Assembly (NCBI GenBank): GCA_964504445.1
Contig: CAZDEO010000008.1
Coordinates: forward strand, 1-64,000
Source: JACSRF01 sp964504445
GTDB taxonomy: Bacteria > Chloroflexota > Anaerolineae > Promineifilales > Promineifilaceae
Reading direction: 5' to 3'
Length of the DNA stretch: 64,000 nt
Part shown: positions 7,982 through 17,377 of the stretch, one piece after another
Numbering within the stretch: the first letter of the stretch is position 1
Layout: each line of letters begins with the position of its first letter
Notes under the pieces: generated by a model
Told to the model about the DNA's origin: nothing
Databases searched by the model: none
What the model saw: only the letters and a program-made list of their open reading frames with translations
Position numbers and translations under genes: made by a program

Positions 7982-9688
7982 ATGAGCCAGATTAAGATGG
8001 AAGATGTGCAAATAATTGAAGATGAGCGGGTTAATGGAAACGGCCGTATGAAAACAAAAGACCCTTTGCGTGAAAACCTGGGCACGCGCCGCGTGCCGCG
8101 CCTGCGGATGGCCGACTTTCCCAATGCTGATGCCATTGTGCGTGAAGGACTGCTGCAAGCCAACCGTTCCGAAAAAGCGGTGGACATTGTGCTGGTGAAT
8201 CCGCCAACCCCCGATGGCGGATTGTGGATTCGTACCCAGCACCGCGTGGGGCGGCGCACCCGCGAGAACATGGTGTGGCCCCAAGTTTCTCTGGCGCAGA
8301 TGGCCGCCATGCTTTATCCGGAATACAAGGTTGCCGTCATAGACGCCAACGCCGAGCGCATGAGTTGGCCTGAATTCACGCAAAAGCTGGAGGAGCTGCA
8401 GCCCAAGTATTATTTGACGCAGATGACGGCGCCAACGTTGGAAAATGACATGTATGGCTGTTTTTTGGCCAAGGCGCGGGGCGCCACCACCATGGCCTTT
8501 GGCACGCATATTACCCCAATTCCGGTAGAGACCATGCGTCCTTATCCGGCCTTAGATATTGCTTTGGTGGGTGAGCCGGACTTGACCATCCGTGATTTGT
8601 TGGACCATTTAGAAGGGAAAATTGACCAACGCCCGCCCCACATTTTGAAGATGATTGCCGAGCATGAGCCCAATTATGTGCCTTCTTTTACGGCGGATGG
8701 CGCGGTGGATATGGCGGGGATCAAGGGAATTGCCTGGCGGAATGGGGCGGGGATTGTGGTGAATGAGACACGGCCGTTCATCTCCGACCTGGATGACTTG
8801 CCCGTACCCATGCACCACCTGCTGCCCCTGGACAAGCAGCGCATGCCCTTGATTAAGGGACCATTTACCTTTATTGTGACTAGCCGTGGCTGCCCAGCGG
8901 GCTGTACTTATTGCATTAAACATGTTAGCTACCAATACTCCGTGCGGCTGCGCTCACCGGAGAAAATTGTGGAAGAGATGTGGATCCTCAAGAAGCAGGG
9001 TATCCACAATATTCACATGTATGCGGACCTGTTTACCGTTAATCGGGACCAGGTTGTAGAACTGTGCAAGCTGATGATTGAGCAAAATATTAACATCAAG
9101 TGGACGTGCAACAGCCGCGTAGACTACGTGGATGAGGAGATGCTGCAACTGATGGGTCAGGCGGGCTGCCACCTGATTTCTTGGGGCATTGAAAGCGGCA
9201 ACGAACAGATTCTACGCCATGCGCGCAAGGGTGCGTATCCGGACAAGGCTGAGCGTGCATTGCGCTGGGCACGGGCGGCGGGCATTAAGAATTGGGGCTA
9301 TTTCATTATCGGTTTGCCGGGAGAAACCGAGGAAACCATTCAGGACACCATTCGCTTCTCCAAATCGCTGCCGTTGGACATTGCTTTGTTCCACGTTGCC
9401 GCGCCTTATCCGGGCACGCCCTTCTTCTTTGAGGTGGTGGAAAATGGCTGGTTCCGGCCGGGCACGCGCTGGGAGCAGGTAGACATGGACAAAGGCACAG
9501 TGCTGGATTACGAGAATTTGTCGGCGGAACGGCTGCTCTATTGGCAGAAGCGGGCTTTCCGTGAGTGGGCACTGCGCCCGGAACCGGTGAAGACGTATGC
9601 TAAGATGCTGATGTCTGATGTTTCGACGGTAAAATCGGCCCTAAGTGTGGGGCTGCAAACCCTGAGTTGGCAAACGAAGGGCGAGTAA
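7982..9688 (+). CDS. B12-binding domain radical SAM enzyme
   Basis: A 568-residue class B radical SAM enzyme. The N-terminal part (about 55-230) is a cobalamin-binding-like Rossmann domain (DIVLVNPP, then VGEPDLTIRDLL). The radical SAM core holds the cluster motif SRGCPAGCTYC (C-x3-C-x2-C), SWGIESGN and IGLPGETEET. Known relatives include methyltransferases acting on unactivated carbons and BchE-like cyclases; the substrate here is unknown. Its place among polysaccharide genes suggests a glycan or lipid-carrier modification, which is inference only. The start is well supported by GGAGGT at 7971-7976. A strong terminator follows at 9736. Confidence 0.85.
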   Translation: MSQIKMEDVQIIEDERVNGNGRMKTKDPLRENLGTRRVPRLRMADFPNADAIVREGLLQANRSEKAVDIVLVNPPTPDGGLWIRTQHRVGRRTRENMVWPQVSLAQMAAMLYPEYKVAVIDANAERMSWPEFTQKLEELQPKYYLTQMTAPTLENDMYGCFLAKARGATTMAFGTHITPIPVETMRPYPALDIALVGEPDLTIRDLLDHLEGKIDQRPPHILKMIAEHEPNYVPSFTADGAVDMAGIKGIAWRNGAGIVVNETRPFISDLDDLPVPMHHLLPLDKQRMPLIKGPFTFIVTSRGCPAGCTYCIKHVSYQYSVRLRSPEKIVEEMWILKKQGIHNIHMYADLFTVNRDQVVELCKLMIEQNINIKWTCNSRVDYVDEEMLQLMGQAGCHLISWGIESGNEQILRHARKGAYPDKAERALRWARAAGIKNWGYFIIGLPGETEETIQDTIRFSKSLPLDIALFHVAAPYPGTPFFFEVVENGWFRPGTRWEQVDMDKGTVLDYENLSAERLLYWQKRAFREWALRPEPVKTYAKMLMSDVSTVKSALSVGLQTLSWQTKGE

Positions 9689-9735
9689 CAATAGATTATT
9701 TGGTGTACGCCTGTGGAAATTGACAGGGTGATAGG

Positions 9736-9772
9736 TTGCGCGGCACTCCATTGTGCCGCGCAATTTGTTTTT
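9736..9772 (+). terminator. Rho-independent terminator after the radical SAM gene
   Basis: An 11-bp perfect stem (9736-9746 with 9753-9763: TTGCGCGGCAC and its complement), 6-base loop TCCATT, then TTTGTTTTTTG. It lies 47 bases after the radical SAM stop and ends just upstream of the next gene, so it may also act as an attenuator for that gene. Confidence 0.85.
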
Positions 9773-9779
9773 GCTGACG

Positions 9780-11456
9780 ATGGCTTTTTTAAGGCATGAT
9801 TATTGGTTTTCGGCTTTGGCGCTGGGGGTGCTGGGGGGTACGGCCGTTTTTGGGTTATTTGGTGGTCAGCCGAAGATACGGAGGACTCCGCTAGACGGTT
9901 GGCTTGTATTGTTTGTGTTGACGGCCGTTGTGGGGTGGTGGATAGCCCCCCAGCGTGCCTGGGCTGCTGCTAAATTGGGCGTTTTGTTGGCCAGCGTTTT
10001 GGTTTATTACCTGACAGCAGGGTTAACGCGGCAGCGCCTATGGTTGGTGGTGGGGTTGCTGAGTGGCAGCACGGCTGCACTAGCGCTTTATTTTCTCTTA
10101 GCCCATAATTGGCAACAATGGCCGGCGGATGTCGCGTTTTTGAATCAGTTGGGAGTACGCTGGATGATTGGACGGCCGTTTACGAATCTGCCCCCCATTC
10201 ATCCAAACAAAACAGGTGGGTTGCTGGCCGTGTTTTTGCCTTTAGCTGGCGTGACAACCTGGCGTTTTGTGCAGCAACGTTTGTGGGGGAGAGTAACCGG
10301 CATGGGCCTGGTAACCTTTATCTCTTTGCTGGCGCTGCTGTTGAGTAGTTCCCGCGGAGCGTGGCTGGCGCTCTTTTTGGCGCTAATCCTGGCATGGCTG
10401 GTATTGAGGCTACGGCATAGGGGGTGGCGGTGGCAGTTCATATGGGTGGGGTTGCTAACGGCCGTGGTGCTTTTGGGTATGGGTTTGCTGGCGTCCGCCG
10501 GGCAATTGGCGGCCAGCAACCTGAGCCGGCCCCTTTTGGCCCATCAGACAATACAGCTTATTAGAGATTATCCGTTTACCGGGGGCGGGTTGGTTTCATT
10601 TGGGCCTCTGTACTCGCAATACATATGCGTGATTCCCTTCTTTTTCTTTAGTTACGCCCACAACTTGTATCTGGATATTTGGCTGGAACAGGGGTCTTTG
10701 GCTTTGTTGGCTTTTATTGGCTTGTTGGGTGGCGCACTGGCATTGCTCTTGCGGTCGGTTGTCGTGGATGAGAGCAATGAACAGCATTTACTGCGCTTTG
10801 GCGTGTTGGCAGGGCTATTGACACTGCTGCTGCATGGTTGGGTAGATGATGCCTTGTATGGCACCTGGGGCACGCCACATCTGCTGTTGTTGGTCGGGTT
10901 GACGGTAGTATTAGCATCACCTGTCCGGAACATTTCTGGGGCAGCAGGCGGCCCATGGTGGCTGCCAATAGCTGTGATGGGGGTGGCGGCCGTTTTCTTG
11001 TACCGCCCGCTGCTGAGCGCCTGGTATGCCAACTGGGGGGCGGTGCGCATGGCTCAGGTGGAATTGGCTGAATGGCCTCTAAATCGTTGGGATGATGGCG
11101 CGTTGGCCCAACAGGTGGATGAGACGTATTTTCGCCGTGCTCTGGTTTGGGATGAGACAAATGGCACGGCGCTGTATCGCCTGGGTTTGGTGGCAATGGG
11201 CCGGCGGGAGTTTGAAACGGCCGTAGACCATTTAAGCGCAGCTCACGCTAGCTGGCCGGCACATCGAGGCATTCGCAAAATGCTGGGGTATGGTTATGTC
11301 TGGCTCGGCGAAATAGAAACGGCCGTGTTTCTGCTGCATAACATACCAGAGGCATCCACCGAGTTGTTTGCCTATGCGCCCTGGTGGGTACAGCAAGATC
11401 GTCTTGACCTGGCGCGCCGCGCAACTGATGCAGCGCGCCAGGTCCAGGGCGATTAG
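9780..11456 (+). CDS. O-antigen ligase/polymerase family membrane protein
   Basis: A 558-residue polytopic protein of the Wzy_C/WaaL type. About ten to twelve hydrophobic helices span residues 5-400, with the family signature SSSRGAWLALFLALILAW in the middle and a periplasmic-type loop after it. A soluble TPR-like tail (about 440-558; LYRLGLVAMGRREFETAVDHL) follows. It likely polymerises glycan repeats or transfers a finished glycan on the outer face of the membrane. A longer frame starts at GTG 9753, but that codon is in the right arm of the terminator stem, so ATG 9780 is preferred. The stop overlaps the stop of the convergent PQQ-repeat gene in the bases TTAG. Confidence 0.82.
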   Translation: MAFLRHDYWFSALALGVLGGTAVFGLFGGQPKIRRTPLDGWLVLFVLTAVVGWWIAPQRAWAAAKLGVLLASVLVYYLTAGLTRQRLWLVVGLLSGSTAALALYFLLAHNWQQWPADVAFLNQLGVRWMIGRPFTNLPPIHPNKTGGLLAVFLPLAGVTTWRFVQQRLWGRVTGMGLVTFISLLALLLSSSRGAWLALFLALILAWLVLRLRHRGWRWQFIWVGLLTAVVLLGMGLLASAGQLAASNLSRPLLAHQTIQLIRDYPFTGGGLVSFGPLYSQYICVIPFFFFSYAHNLYLDIWLEQGSLALLAFIGLLGGALALLLRSVVVDESNEQHLLRFGVLAGLLTLLLHGWVDDALYGTWGTPHLLLLVGLTVVLASPVRNISGAAGGPWWLPIAVMGVAAVFLYRPLLSAWYANWGAVRMAQVELAEWPLNRWDDGALAQQVDETYFRRALVWDETNGTALYRLGLVAMGRREFETAVDHLSAAHASWPAHRGIRKMLGYGYVWLGEIETAVFLLHNIPEASTELFAYAPWWVQQDRLDLARRATDAARQVQGD

Positions 11457-14260
11457 CGATTAGCCTCCAGCAACGCAACCAAATTTTGAATGTAAAACAG
11501 ATCTCCTACAGTGAAGGCAGGAACATCTAGATACTTACTTAATTCATCACCAGATTCTCGTAAAATCAACGCCTTTGCCTGGAACAAAGCGTAATAATTG
11601 TATAACAGCGACATCCCACCCTCGCCAATAGTTGCTTCATAGCGCGAAACAAACCAATAAGGGGCAATATAGTCGTATTCATTTACAGCTTCCTGTATCT
11701 GATTCGGGATATTCGCTCGCAGATAATCTCCCAACTCTGGCACAATGTAGAGGAAATTCCCCACAATATCAAAGTGCTTTTTGTAGTAACGATAATCTGG
11801 CGAGCTGGGATCCGACCAATACGATTCCTTCGAGAAATTATTTACCCGCATTTGCAGTAGCCCATTTAGCGTATTGTTTACCTGATTGCGTAAGGAGGCA
11901 TCAGTCCCAGCCATGCCCGCCAACGTTTGAAGTTCCAAGAAACCCATATACCCCGCAATCCAGGCATTCAGCTCATATGGCTGTTGCCGAAAGTACTCTG
12001 TTTGGCTGAGACCCGGCGGATTTGGCACAGGAACCACTAACTTACTTTTAGCCAAATTATATACCGTTACCGCATTAACTCCGGGTACATTTTGTGCGTA
12101 TTTCCACATAGCATAAAAGTTATGCTGCGGATATTGCCACAAGAAACCTGAACCGGCATTTGTGGAGGGTGGGTAACCACCCGAGTTGATAGCTGCGGCA
12201 ATTTCCAATGGCAGTTCCATAGATTCACGCGGAGCGCCTTGCCAGCCGCGGCGGGCATACATCTGGTTTTGGAAATAGGTGGCAAACTCATTTTGTAAAT
12301 ACGTGCGTACCTGTCCTTGTAGACTGGGAGACAGGTGGGGGTAAGCAAGAGAGAGGGTTAGTAATGTTTCACCCGGATTGTCGAAATACTCTTCTACACC
12401 ACGAACAATTGTCGGAGCATTATAATATCCTGGCCGTAAATCACCCGCCACAATCATTTTCGATACTTCATTTTCTAGTCTATCTCTGACTTCTTGGGTA
12501 CTCAACGGATCTGAAGTGGCTGGGCCAGGATTGATTGTAAGCAATGGTAATTCCCCTGGTCCACTGCTTGAGCCGAAAGCAAAAAGGGTATTGCTGCGGT
12601 GTACAAAGATGGCACCTTGATAGGGAATGATGGGGTTTTGGTCTCCGTGATTATGGTATGCGGCATTCATGCTATTTGTGTTGCCCGTGTACCAGCCCCG
12701 ATGGCGGGAGATCGCTCCAGGATCTATAAACCACATAGGATCATATCCGGGAGCCTGGTCGTTTAAGTTATAAGACCATGCTTGTTGGTTTATTTGCCCG
12801 GATGTCATGTAGTTTGTACCATCGCCTACTCGGTCGCAGCATAGATTGCGGTAGATAACGTCTCCGCCAATAGAGAGGGCTTGTGGTTCGGCAACGGCCG
12901 CAAAACCGCCAGTGGGAGCATTGGCACTCCCTATAAAACTAAGGTAGCCTGGGTAATCCTGATTCCAGCCGACGATGCGTCCTTTCGCATCGGAACAGCA
13001 GCGATAGAGATTACTGAAATAAAGGATATTATCGGCGCCGACCACGGGGGGATAGCGATTGCCAGAGCCAGTTCCCCAGTAAGCGGCGGGAATAAATTCC
13101 GGATACCCATCTTGGTCAGAATCAAAGGTAAATTCACGGCCGTCTGACGAGTTAAGCACAACGAACATGCGCCGCCACGGCTTGTGCTTGTATGTATCTG
13201 CCTGCGGATTATTTTCCAGATATTCAGTAATAGCGTGGGCATCAAGGACAGGAAAGCCATGTGCCCAACTTTGCCCGGTTACTTCTGAGCCAAAAATCTG
13301 TCCCTCATAGCCTCCGGAAAAAATGTCAGCAAGCTGCATTTCTCGATATGAACCATAAATTCCCCCATCCGGCCTGAGGACATCTCTCGTGCCTGGAACT
13401 CTATCATCACGATACCCTGGAGCGAGCGAAAAAATCACCTTATCACGATAGATCACCGGCCAGTAAGATTGAAACTGCATTCCTGGTAGTTTGGCTGATT
13501 TCCACACCAGATTTCCAGTTCGGGCATTTAGCGCATAGGCATGCATATCGCTGGAGGCAAAGTAGACAATGCCGTTTTTATAGGCAGCCGAGAGATGGAT
13601 GGCCTCACCAGTGGGGTAATGCCACACAAGTTGGCCTTGATCAGGGGTTCCGTGAGCCCCAATAGCGTACATGTTGCCGTCTCGGTTGCCTATGTAAACG
13701 ATGCCATTGACTACTAATGGGTTGGCGCTATAACCGGCTTTTGCTTCGTCAAATGACCACAGGTGTGTGCCGGAAGCCGCGTCCAGGGCGTGCAGTTTCC
13801 GGTCGTAGCCGCCGACGTAAACGACGCCGTTAGCGACAGTGGGAGAATTGCCCAATGGCAGTTCTGTGTCGAAACGCCAGACGACGTTGCCGTTGGTAGC
13901 ATTGAAAGCGTAGAGTCCGCGGGCAGTTGAGAGGAAAAGAAAGCCATTACTGGCAATAACTTGTACATTTTGAGGGATGTAAGCCTCAATAGGACGATAC
14001 CAGCGCAAGGTCAAGGAGCCGGTTACTTCATCGCTTGTGGAGGAAGTTCTTTCCAGGTTACCAGCAACGGTAGGCCAGCCACCATCCCCCGGAATGTAGC
14101 CGTTGCTTGGACGAAAAATTATGGGCATATGAAGTGTGTTTTCGTTCTGGGTGGTTGTGAGGGGAGTGTCGTTGGCTGTATTGGCTGATTTTGTGGTACT
14201 TTCAGCGAAGATAAATGTGGTTAGGACGAGAAGGATGCAGAGTAAAATAGTTTTTTTCAT
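11453..14260 (-). CDS. Secreted PQQ-like beta-propeller repeat protein
   Basis: A 935-residue protein with a clear signal peptide (MKKTILLCILLVLTTFIFAE). Residues about 65-330 carry PQQ-like/BamB propeller blades: LRWYRP, FNATNGNVVWRF, GVVYVGGYDRKLHALDAASG, LNARTGNLVWKS. The rest, to about residue 560, has further propeller-like segments. The C-terminal part (about 575-935) is helical and unlike BamB, with no family I can name. A role in an extracellular or envelope function is inferred from export. It is the only large minus-strand gene between two polysaccharide blocks, divergent from the BNR genes and convergent with the O-antigen ligase gene. Confidence 0.75.
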   Translation of the reverse strand: MKKTILLCILLVLTTFIFAESTTKSANTANDTPLTTTQNENTLHMPIIFRPSNGYIPGDGGWPTVAGNLERTSSTSDEVTGSLTLRWYRPIEAYIPQNVQVIASNGFLFLSTARGLYAFNATNGNVVWRFDTELPLGNSPTVANGVVYVGGYDRKLHALDAASGTHLWSFDEAKAGYSANPLVVNGIVYIGNRDGNMYAIGAHGTPDQGQLVWHYPTGEAIHLSAAYKNGIVYFASSDMHAYALNARTGNLVWKSAKLPGMQFQSYWPVIYRDKVIFSLAPGYRDDRVPGTRDVLRPDGGIYGSYREMQLADIFSGGYEGQIFGSEVTGQSWAHGFPVLDAHAITEYLENNPQADTYKHKPWRRMFVVLNSSDGREFTFDSDQDGYPEFIPAAYWGTGSGNRYPPVVGADNILYFSNLYRCCSDAKGRIVGWNQDYPGYLSFIGSANAPTGGFAAVAEPQALSIGGDVIYRNLCCDRVGDGTNYMTSGQINQQAWSYNLNDQAPGYDPMWFIDPGAISRHRGWYTGNTNSMNAAYHNHGDQNPIIPYQGAIFVHRSNTLFAFGSSSGPGELPLLTINPGPATSDPLSTQEVRDRLENEVSKMIVAGDLRPGYYNAPTIVRGVEEYFDNPGETLLTLSLAYPHLSPSLQGQVRTYLQNEFATYFQNQMYARRGWQGAPRESMELPLEIAAAINSGGYPPSTNAGSGFLWQYPQHNFYAMWKYAQNVPGVNAVTVYNLAKSKLVVPVPNPPGLSQTEYFRQQPYELNAWIAGYMGFLELQTLAGMAGTDASLRNQVNNTLNGLLQMRVNNFSKESYWSDPSSPDYRYYKKHFDIVGNFLYIVPELGDYLRANIPNQIQEAVNEYDYIAPYWFVSRYEATIGEGGMSLLYNYYALFQAKALILRESGDELSKYLDVPAFTVGDLFYIQNLVALLEANR

Positions 14261-14615
14261 GTTTGTAGCCGTTTACCTCAAATATTTTGAATACAGGTTG
14301 AGTAATTATGATGAGGAGTTAACCTATATTTGGGGTTTATATGTATTTTTTAGGAGAACTGGGTTGGTATGGGTTGGGGAATAGCGTGGAAGTCGTTGAG
14401 CTGTATTGTAACAGTTCTGCTAATGACAACAAGAATATTAAATGTCACAGATTTTGGTAAAACCATCTCGTTAACAAAATAATGGACTTTGTGTAAAGTT
14501 TGGATAGTACTTTGGTCAGGTAAAAGTGCCAGGTGAAGGAAGAAAGCGGGTTTGTAAGTTGCTTTGCGAATAATGGGGTGCTGACGTAAAGTAGTTTGTG
14601 TGTAGGTATTCTTGT
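14261..14615. other. Divergent intergenic region (355 bp)
   Basis: An AT-rich gap between two divergently transcribed genes for exported proteins, so it must hold two promoters. I could not pick convincing -35/-10 pairs on either strand. Only trivial short inverted repeats are seen (for example TGGT-AAA-ACCA at 14455-14465). No RNA gene and no credible small ORF was recognised. Confidence 0.5.
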
Positions 14616-17375
14616 ATGAATTATCAATTTTTGCCGGGTAGTAGAGTTGTTAAGAAGATTTTGCTGCTGATCTCCTTCATTTTGTTAACTTTTTGGGGAG
14701 GGAATGCCTCCGTTGCTGGAGCACAATCTGAATTTGGTGTTTGGGAAACACCATGGAATGTTTCTGTTTCAGGCACAGCAACTGAACCGTTTGTCGTGCA
14801 GTCTGCAGCAGGGAATTTTTATATTTTTTGGCAAGATAGGTTGAGTGGATATACGTTAATGATTCAGGAAGGGTCGGGGTGGGGCGAGCCGCGGAAAATT
14901 AATGTACCTTTCACAGATCCCCCATTTAGTGAGGTGGGGGACGCTGTGGATTTTGGTGGTTTTTTTGAGCCGTTACTTCGCGTTGATGGTAATAATGTTC
15001 TTCATGCCATGTGGTTAGATGATGAGGAGACTTTGAATTATAGTTATGCTCCTCTAGGGCAATTAGATGTACAGGAGAGTTGGTCGCCGATTTTGGCAGT
15101 GACTACGGCCGTGCGCGGGTTCGATTTATGGGTGGGCCGTGACGGCCGTTTGCATGTAGCCTATGTTCAAGTTGCTGGTTCTGCGCAGCTTACACCCGGC
15201 GTTTACTATCGGCAGAGTGAAGATGAGGGATTAAGCTGGTCTGAACCCAGGTTGATTTATGAATCCAACTATCTGAGGTCTTTGGAGATAGACGCGGCAA
15301 ACATTCATTTGGCCCAAACTTCTGCCGGAGTATTCTTTGTTGTATGGGATAACCCCCTTTTGGAGTCGGTTTATCTGAGCCGTTCTATGAATGCTGGTGA
15401 TAGCTGGGAGCCCCCCCGTGTTATAGACCAACGATTAGAAACAGACGCATTAGAGTCACCGGGAGCTTTGAACATTAGCGTTTTGGCGGACGGAACAAAA
15501 GTACACCTGGTTTGGTATGCAGGGCATAAGCCTCGTACATGTACGATCTATCATCAGGTTTCCGATGACAATGGTGAGAATTGGCTGGATTATAGGGCAG
15601 TGATTGATTTAGGGTTGGAATGCCCAGAATCGGATCAATTATTTTTAGATGAAAACAATGTGCTTTTTATGCTGGTAAAGCGAACACTGCGCGCAACCGA
15701 ACGTACGGAGATTTTTTTGCAAGCATGGGATGGGGAACAATGGAGTAGGCCGGAATTGCAGGAAACGCTGACTGATTACCGAGAGTCTGAGACCTTTCGC
15801 AAGGTAACTTTTGATTGTTTGCAGGGGGGGGTAGGGGCAGGGAATAGCTTGCTTTTGGTAGCTTGTGGTTCTACGCGCACACTGGATGATGTGTGGGTTT
15901 TGCAACGGCCGTTAGGTGAATTAGCTAATTGGTCTGAACGATTTGCGCCACCCTCAACCTGGCAGGGACCAACTTTAGTTGCCACAAGTATGACGGCTGT
16001 TAATACGCCGACCCTTTTAATTGATGACCAGGAAAATCGCCATCTGTTCTGGGTGGATGACAATAGGGATGATTTAGGGAGCGCCTTGTACTATTCAGTG
16101 TGGAATCAGCGGGAATGGTCACGCCCTTTGCCTGTTTTAGTGCTTTCTGAAGCCATAACCCCAAACTATGTAGTTGCCTTAGACCCTGTACAAAATCGTT
16201 TCCTTGTGGTTTGGCATGACCCGTTAACGCAAGAGTTGCTAACCAGCCAGGTCGAGGTAGAAGCCGCCTCCGTCGCGACAGACTGGTCTGCTCCACAGGT
16301 GTTGATAAGAGGTTCCGTTGCAGGAATTTCAATTCTTCTTGATGGGAGAGGTGTCGTTCATTTGGTGTATGCCATTCCCATAAACGAAAATCGTGGTGTA
16401 TACGCGATGGAGTCTGCCGATGGTGGAACGAACTGGTCAGTGCCCGAAAGTTTGTTTGACGCAGAAACAGCGGATTGGTACACGGTAGGTTCTCCCATAT
16501 TGTATGTGGATAAAAATCAAAGATCTCACTTATTATTAACCCATCATTTTAGCTCGGGTAGGATTGGTCTCTATTATAGTTATTTGCAGGGTCAAGGTTG
16601 GTCAGCCCCAGAAGAAAGATTTGTGGGAAATGTGGTATGGGCCGAATTAACCGTTGATCCGACAGGGGTAGTACATTTGTTGTGGACGGTGGAAGAGAAC
16701 GGCCGTACGATTACTTGGCACAGCCTATCAAAAGATAATGGTCAGATCTGGGAACCACCCATATCGATAACAGACTTATTTGGTACACAGCATGCGATCT
16801 CCCTGGCACAAGATACGGTCGGCAACCTGAATTTCCTTCAGATACAAGATACGACTATTCTTAACCGTGAATGGGATGGTATACGCTGGTTGACCCGCGA
16901 ATCGTTCATTCTGAATAATGAAGAAAACAGCATGCTTGCACAAATCTATGCACTTTTTCATGGGCGTACGCTCAACGTTATTTACGTTGAGCGGGTGCAG
17001 AACCCGATAACAGCAGAGTCAGGGTTAGCAAATATTGTTCCCGGTAGTGTAGATAATCTATCCGTTGGGTCTATTCAAGACAGCATTTTCCTGATAGAAA
17101 AGCCACTTGACCTGCCTGATAACCTACAGACACCCTCGCCCTCGCAAGCCAATCCCTTGCCCACACCGCCACCTACAGCGACTCCCGCTCGCGCTGAAAC
17201 TGTTTTGCCTACACCAACACCCCTTGCTTTGCTCAATGAGTTGGGTTCCAGTAACTCAACATTGTTGACGACAAATAATCCACTATTGCAGATACTTATC
17301 CCAACCATGCCAGCATTATTTATCGTGATGCTCATATTGGGATTTAATTTTTTCAGGAAACGTAAAGAGGCCTAA
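14616..17375 (+). CDS. BNR/Asp-box repeat protein with C-terminal membrane anchor
   Basis: A 919-residue exported protein of the sialidase-fold superfamily. A signal peptide lies at about residues 10-38. Five Asp-boxes (SxDxGxxW-type) are visible: SEDEGLSW, SMNAGDSW, SDDNGENW, SADGGTNW and SKDNGQIW. A Pro/Thr-rich linker (about 835-875) leads to a final transmembrane helix followed by RKRKEA, so the propellers face outside. The conserved arginine triad of true sialidases was not identified, so sialidase activity should not be assumed. ATG 14616 is chosen; a GTG at 14598 would add six residues. The next gene, a paralogue, starts 2 bases after the stop. Confidence 0.78.
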   Translation: MNYQFLPGSRVVKKILLLISFILLTFWGGNASVAGAQSEFGVWETPWNVSVSGTATEPFVVQSAAGNFYIFWQDRLSGYTLMIQEGSGWGEPRKINVPFTDPPFSEVGDAVDFGGFFEPLLRVDGNNVLHAMWLDDEETLNYSYAPLGQLDVQESWSPILAVTTAVRGFDLWVGRDGRLHVAYVQVAGSAQLTPGVYYRQSEDEGLSWSEPRLIYESNYLRSLEIDAANIHLAQTSAGVFFVVWDNPLLESVYLSRSMNAGDSWEPPRVIDQRLETDALESPGALNISVLADGTKVHLVWYAGHKPRTCTIYHQVSDDNGENWLDYRAVIDLGLECPESDQLFLDENNVLFMLVKRTLRATERTEIFLQAWDGEQWSRPELQETLTDYRESETFRKVTFDCLQGGVGAGNSLLLVACGSTRTLDDVWVLQRPLGELANWSERFAPPSTWQGPTLVATSMTAVNTPTLLIDDQENRHLFWVDDNRDDLGSALYYSVWNQREWSRPLPVLVLSEAITPNYVVALDPVQNRFLVVWHDPLTQELLTSQVEVEAASVATDWSAPQVLIRGSVAGISILLDGRGVVHLVYAIPINENRGVYAMESADGGTNWSVPESLFDAETADWYTVGSPILYVDKNQRSHLLLTHHFSSGRIGLYYSYLQGQGWSAPEERFVGNVVWAELTVDPTGVVHLLWTVEENGRTITWHSLSKDNGQIWEPPISITDLFGTQHAISLAQDTVGNLNFLQIQDTTILNREWDGIRWLTRESFILNNEENSMLAQIYALFHGRTLNVIYVERVQNPITAESGLANIVPGSVDNLSVGSIQDSIFLIEKPLDLPDNLQTPSPSQANPLPTPPPTATPARAETVLPTPTPLALLNELGSSNSTLLTTNNPLLQILIPTMPALFIVMLILGFNFFRKRKEA

Positions 17376-17377
17376 CC

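Noticed and set aside
9753..9779. Longer GTG start for the first O-antigen ligase
   Set aside because: The codon lies inside the right arm of a strong terminator stem; the ATG at 9780 begins the first membrane helix region.
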